Shown piece after piece: positions 41,188 to 42,236 of a DNA stretch of 42,236 nucleotides; positions within the stretch are counted from its first letter, which is position 1, and the number at the start of each line of letters is the position of its first letter. Both the position numbers and the translations under genes were made by a program. Under the pieces are notes generated by a model. That model made no database searches. It was not told the DNA's origin and worked only from the letters and a program-made list of their open reading frames with translations. Source of the DNA: a bacterium (GTDB lineage Bacteria; Cyanobacteriota; Vampirovibrionia; Gastranaerophilales; Gastranaerophilaceae); the NCBI GenBank assembly GCA_017629215.1, contig JAGBXP010000038.1:1-42236 (forward strand), written 5' to 3'.

Positions 41188-41231
41188 TTTTAGTCTAATT
41201 CTAGCTTAATTTTAGTCCAATTTTAGTTTAA
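41188..41231 (-). repeat. Four 11-bp iterons upstream of the AbrB-methyltransferase operon
   Basis: TTTTAGTCTAA, TTCTAGCTTAA, TTTTAGTCCAA, TTTTAGTTTAA in uninterrupted tandem (plus strand), 17 bp before the AbrB-like start codon. The period is about one helix turn, so a protein could bind all copies on one face. The minus-strand promoter must overlap them (TTGGAC and TAGAAT-like hexamers occur inside). Confidence 0.8.
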
Positions 41232-41276
41232 TGTCAATAAACGCTTTATTTTTATTATTAATGTGTTTAAATAAAA
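41228..41276 (+). repeat. Right copy of the 49-bp direct repeat
   Basis: Identical to 37269-37317 and in the same orientation; overlaps the last iteron by 4 bp. It lies 73 bp upstream of mlaE, which probably marks the ancestral position. Confidence 0.95.
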
Positions 41277-41315
41277 GCTTTTGTAATTTGTATATAATTA
41301 CTTAAAAAGAGGTCT

Positions 41316-41343
41316 TTGCTAAACCATAATTTTGACTTATAAT
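41316..41343 (+). promoter_or_regulatory. Promoter of the mlaE-like gene (leaderless)
   Basis: TTGCTA (41316-41321), 16 bp, TATAAT (41338-41343), then 6 nt to ATG 41350. AAGAGG at 41306-41311 is too far away to act on this start. Confidence 0.7.
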
Positions 41344-41349
41344 AAGCTT

Positions 41350-42081
41350 ATGTTAGATTTTTTGGGTAAATGCGTACAAAACCTTTTTACAAGTATTATC
41401 TATTTATTGTCAGGGAGAACTCGTTTTGTGGCAGTGTTAAATCAAGCTGCTGCTATAAGCTTTGATTCTTTGATTATTTCATTAGTTATTGTTTTTGTTT
41501 CAGCTGCTGTAATTGCGATACAGGTTTCAAAACAGTTTTTAATGACTGGTGCTGAGGCTTATGTTGGAGGATCTATTGCGATAGTTATGATTAGGGAAAT
41601 TGCTCCAGGATTTGTTGCTCTAGCAATAGGTGCGCGTGCAGGGACAGCTATTTCTGCTGAAATCGCAAATATGAAAGTTACATCACAGGTGGATGCGATA
41701 AAAACTTTAAAAATTGATCCAGTAGGATATTATTTTTCTCCAAGAATCTTAGCTGCTGCGATTACAGTGCCAATGGTTGTTTTAATTGCCGAATTAATAG
41801 GTATTCTTGGAGGACTTTTAGTTTCTCATGCAACAATTGGTCTACATCCAGCTAGGTATATTAACTCTGTATGGTTATGGCTTAGTACTCGTGATATTTA
41901 TATAAGCCTATTTAAAGCTTTCGTTTTCGGTATTGTAATTTCGCTAGTTTGCGCCACTCAAGGGTATGAAACAGTAGGTGGAGCAAAAGATGTTGGTGTA
42001 TCTACAACTAAGGCAGCTGTTCTTTCTACAGTGTATATGTTAATTGCAGATTTTATTATAAATATCATTTTTTATTTATAA
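41350..42081 (+). CDS. MlaE-family ABC transporter permease
   Basis: 243 aa, inner-membrane subunit of a lipid transporter of the Mla/TGD type. The start at 41350 (MLDFLGKCVQN) is preferred; a longer frame from a TTG at 41332 would begin inside the promoter. Family features: an N-terminal amphipathic helix, about five membrane helices, IREIAPGFVALAIGARAGTAISAEIANMKVTSQVDAI (the MlaE core with the Glu/Met segment) and a GYETVGGAKDVGVSTTKAAV C-terminal loop. The ATPase and MCE partner genes are not in the window, but an outer membrane is implied. Confidence 0.92.
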   Translation: MLDFLGKCVQNLFTSIIYLLSGRTRFVAVLNQAAAISFDSLIISLVIVFVSAAVIAIQVSKQFLMTGAEAYVGGSIAIVMIREIAPGFVALAIGARAGTAISAEIANMKVTSQVDAIKTLKIDPVGYYFSPRILAAAITVPMVVLIAELIGILGGLLVSHATIGLHPARYINSVWLWLSTRDIYISLFKAFVFGIVISLVCATQGYETVGGAKDVGVSTTKAAVLSTVYMLIADFIINIIFYL

Positions 42082-42083
42082 GT

Positions 42084-42236
42084 TTTAATGCTCTCGCCCA
42101 CGCCCTTGATATAAATAACATAGAAAACCATCCAATATATCAAAATATAATATCCGAAGTATGTTCAAGAATAGAAAGTGGGGAATGGAGATATCCAGAA
42201 GATAAAGCAAAAATAGACGCTTATATTCTCACTCAA
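42084..42236 (+). other. Open frame without a visible start at the right edge
   Basis: After the mlaE stop an open frame (phase of 42087) runs to the window end and reads like a real protein (NALAHALDINNIENHP, then ESGEWRYPEDKAKIDAY). No ATG, GTG or TTG with a ribosome site is found between the mlaE stop and this stretch. It may be a 5'-truncated gene or pseudogene continuing beyond the window. No family recognised. Confidence 0.35.

Larger units (their letters stand above)
37269..41276. mobile_element. Restriction-modification island bounded by 49-bp direct repeats
   Basis: A 4.0-kb unit: nuclease candidate, two m5C methyltransferases and an AbrB-like gene, lying between perfect 49-bp direct repeats (37269-37317 and 41228-41276) and inserted between tRNA-Met and mlaE. 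No integrase or transposase is inside, so how it moved is unknown; excision by recombination between the repeats would restore a plain spacer in front of mlaE. Confidence 0.6.

Overview
The window is AT-rich bacterial chromosome from a diderm (Gram-negative type) organism. LpxI and LpxB (lipid A), Lgt, an MlaE-type permease and many exported proteins point to an outer membrane. LL-diaminopimelate aminotransferase (DapL), a bifunctional-nuclease (BFN) protein, LpxI and a DXS (MEP pathway), together with strong AT bias and many small unrecognised exported proteins, suggest an uncultured gut lineage related to Cyanobacteria (Vampirovibrionia/Melainabacteria, probably Gastranaerophilales). That placement is inference; no rRNA is present to confirm it. 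The genetic code looks standard: TGA ends several long genes and Trp is TGG.

Layout. 1-2.2 kb: the tail of an unknown gene, a short frame interrupted by TGA, two unknown small genes and an SDR oxidoreductase. 2.2-8.9 kb: TPR lipoprotein plus lgt, a zinc alcohol dehydrogenase, a lytic transglycosylase, a STAS-like protein, a divergent DXS and two exported proteins. 9.2-13.8 kb: nadK diverging from bfn-dapL, tRNA-Leu(TAA), rpe and a coiled-coil DivIVA/AtpF-like protein. 14-20.8 kb: der converging on a long minus-strand cluster, lpxI-lpxB-GH13 glycosidase-trpS-L,D-transpeptidase, with a small unlisted gene at its head. 21-28 kb: two unknown genes; a hybrid histidine kinase, response regulator, small protein and degenerate PilB/GspE-like ATPase; a CgeB-like glycosyltransferase; bioD. 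28-32.8 kb: rplU-rpmA, small proteins, mscL with a zinc ribbon, a phosphohexomutase. 32.8-37 kb: GH38 alpha-mannosidase, tRNA-Pro(TGG) with a damaged partial copy beside it, a pair of unknown membrane proteins, tRNA-Met(CAT). 37.3-41.3 kb: a restriction-modification island. 41.35 kb to the end: mlaE-like permease and an unfinished open frame.

The most interesting region is the island at 37269-41276. A PD-(D/E)XK-like endonuclease candidate converges on an operon of an AbrB-like 64-aa protein and two tandem m5C methyltransferases. The whole set is bounded by a perfect 49-bp direct repeat. A 38-bp perfect palindrome lies in front of the nuclease gene and four 11-bp iterons in front of the AbrB-methyltransferase operon, so both transcription units seem to have their own operators.

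A second theme is translation start. Genes with a clear Shine-Dalgarno (GAGG/AAGGAG) coexist with at least five genes (nadK, der, the histidine kinase, the GH38 mannosidase and mlaE) whose ATG lies 6-7 nt after a good -10 hexamer and which have no Shine-Dalgarno. These look like leaderless mRNAs. Several genes are closed by strong hairpin terminators, and two convergent gene pairs have palindromes spanning both stop codons.
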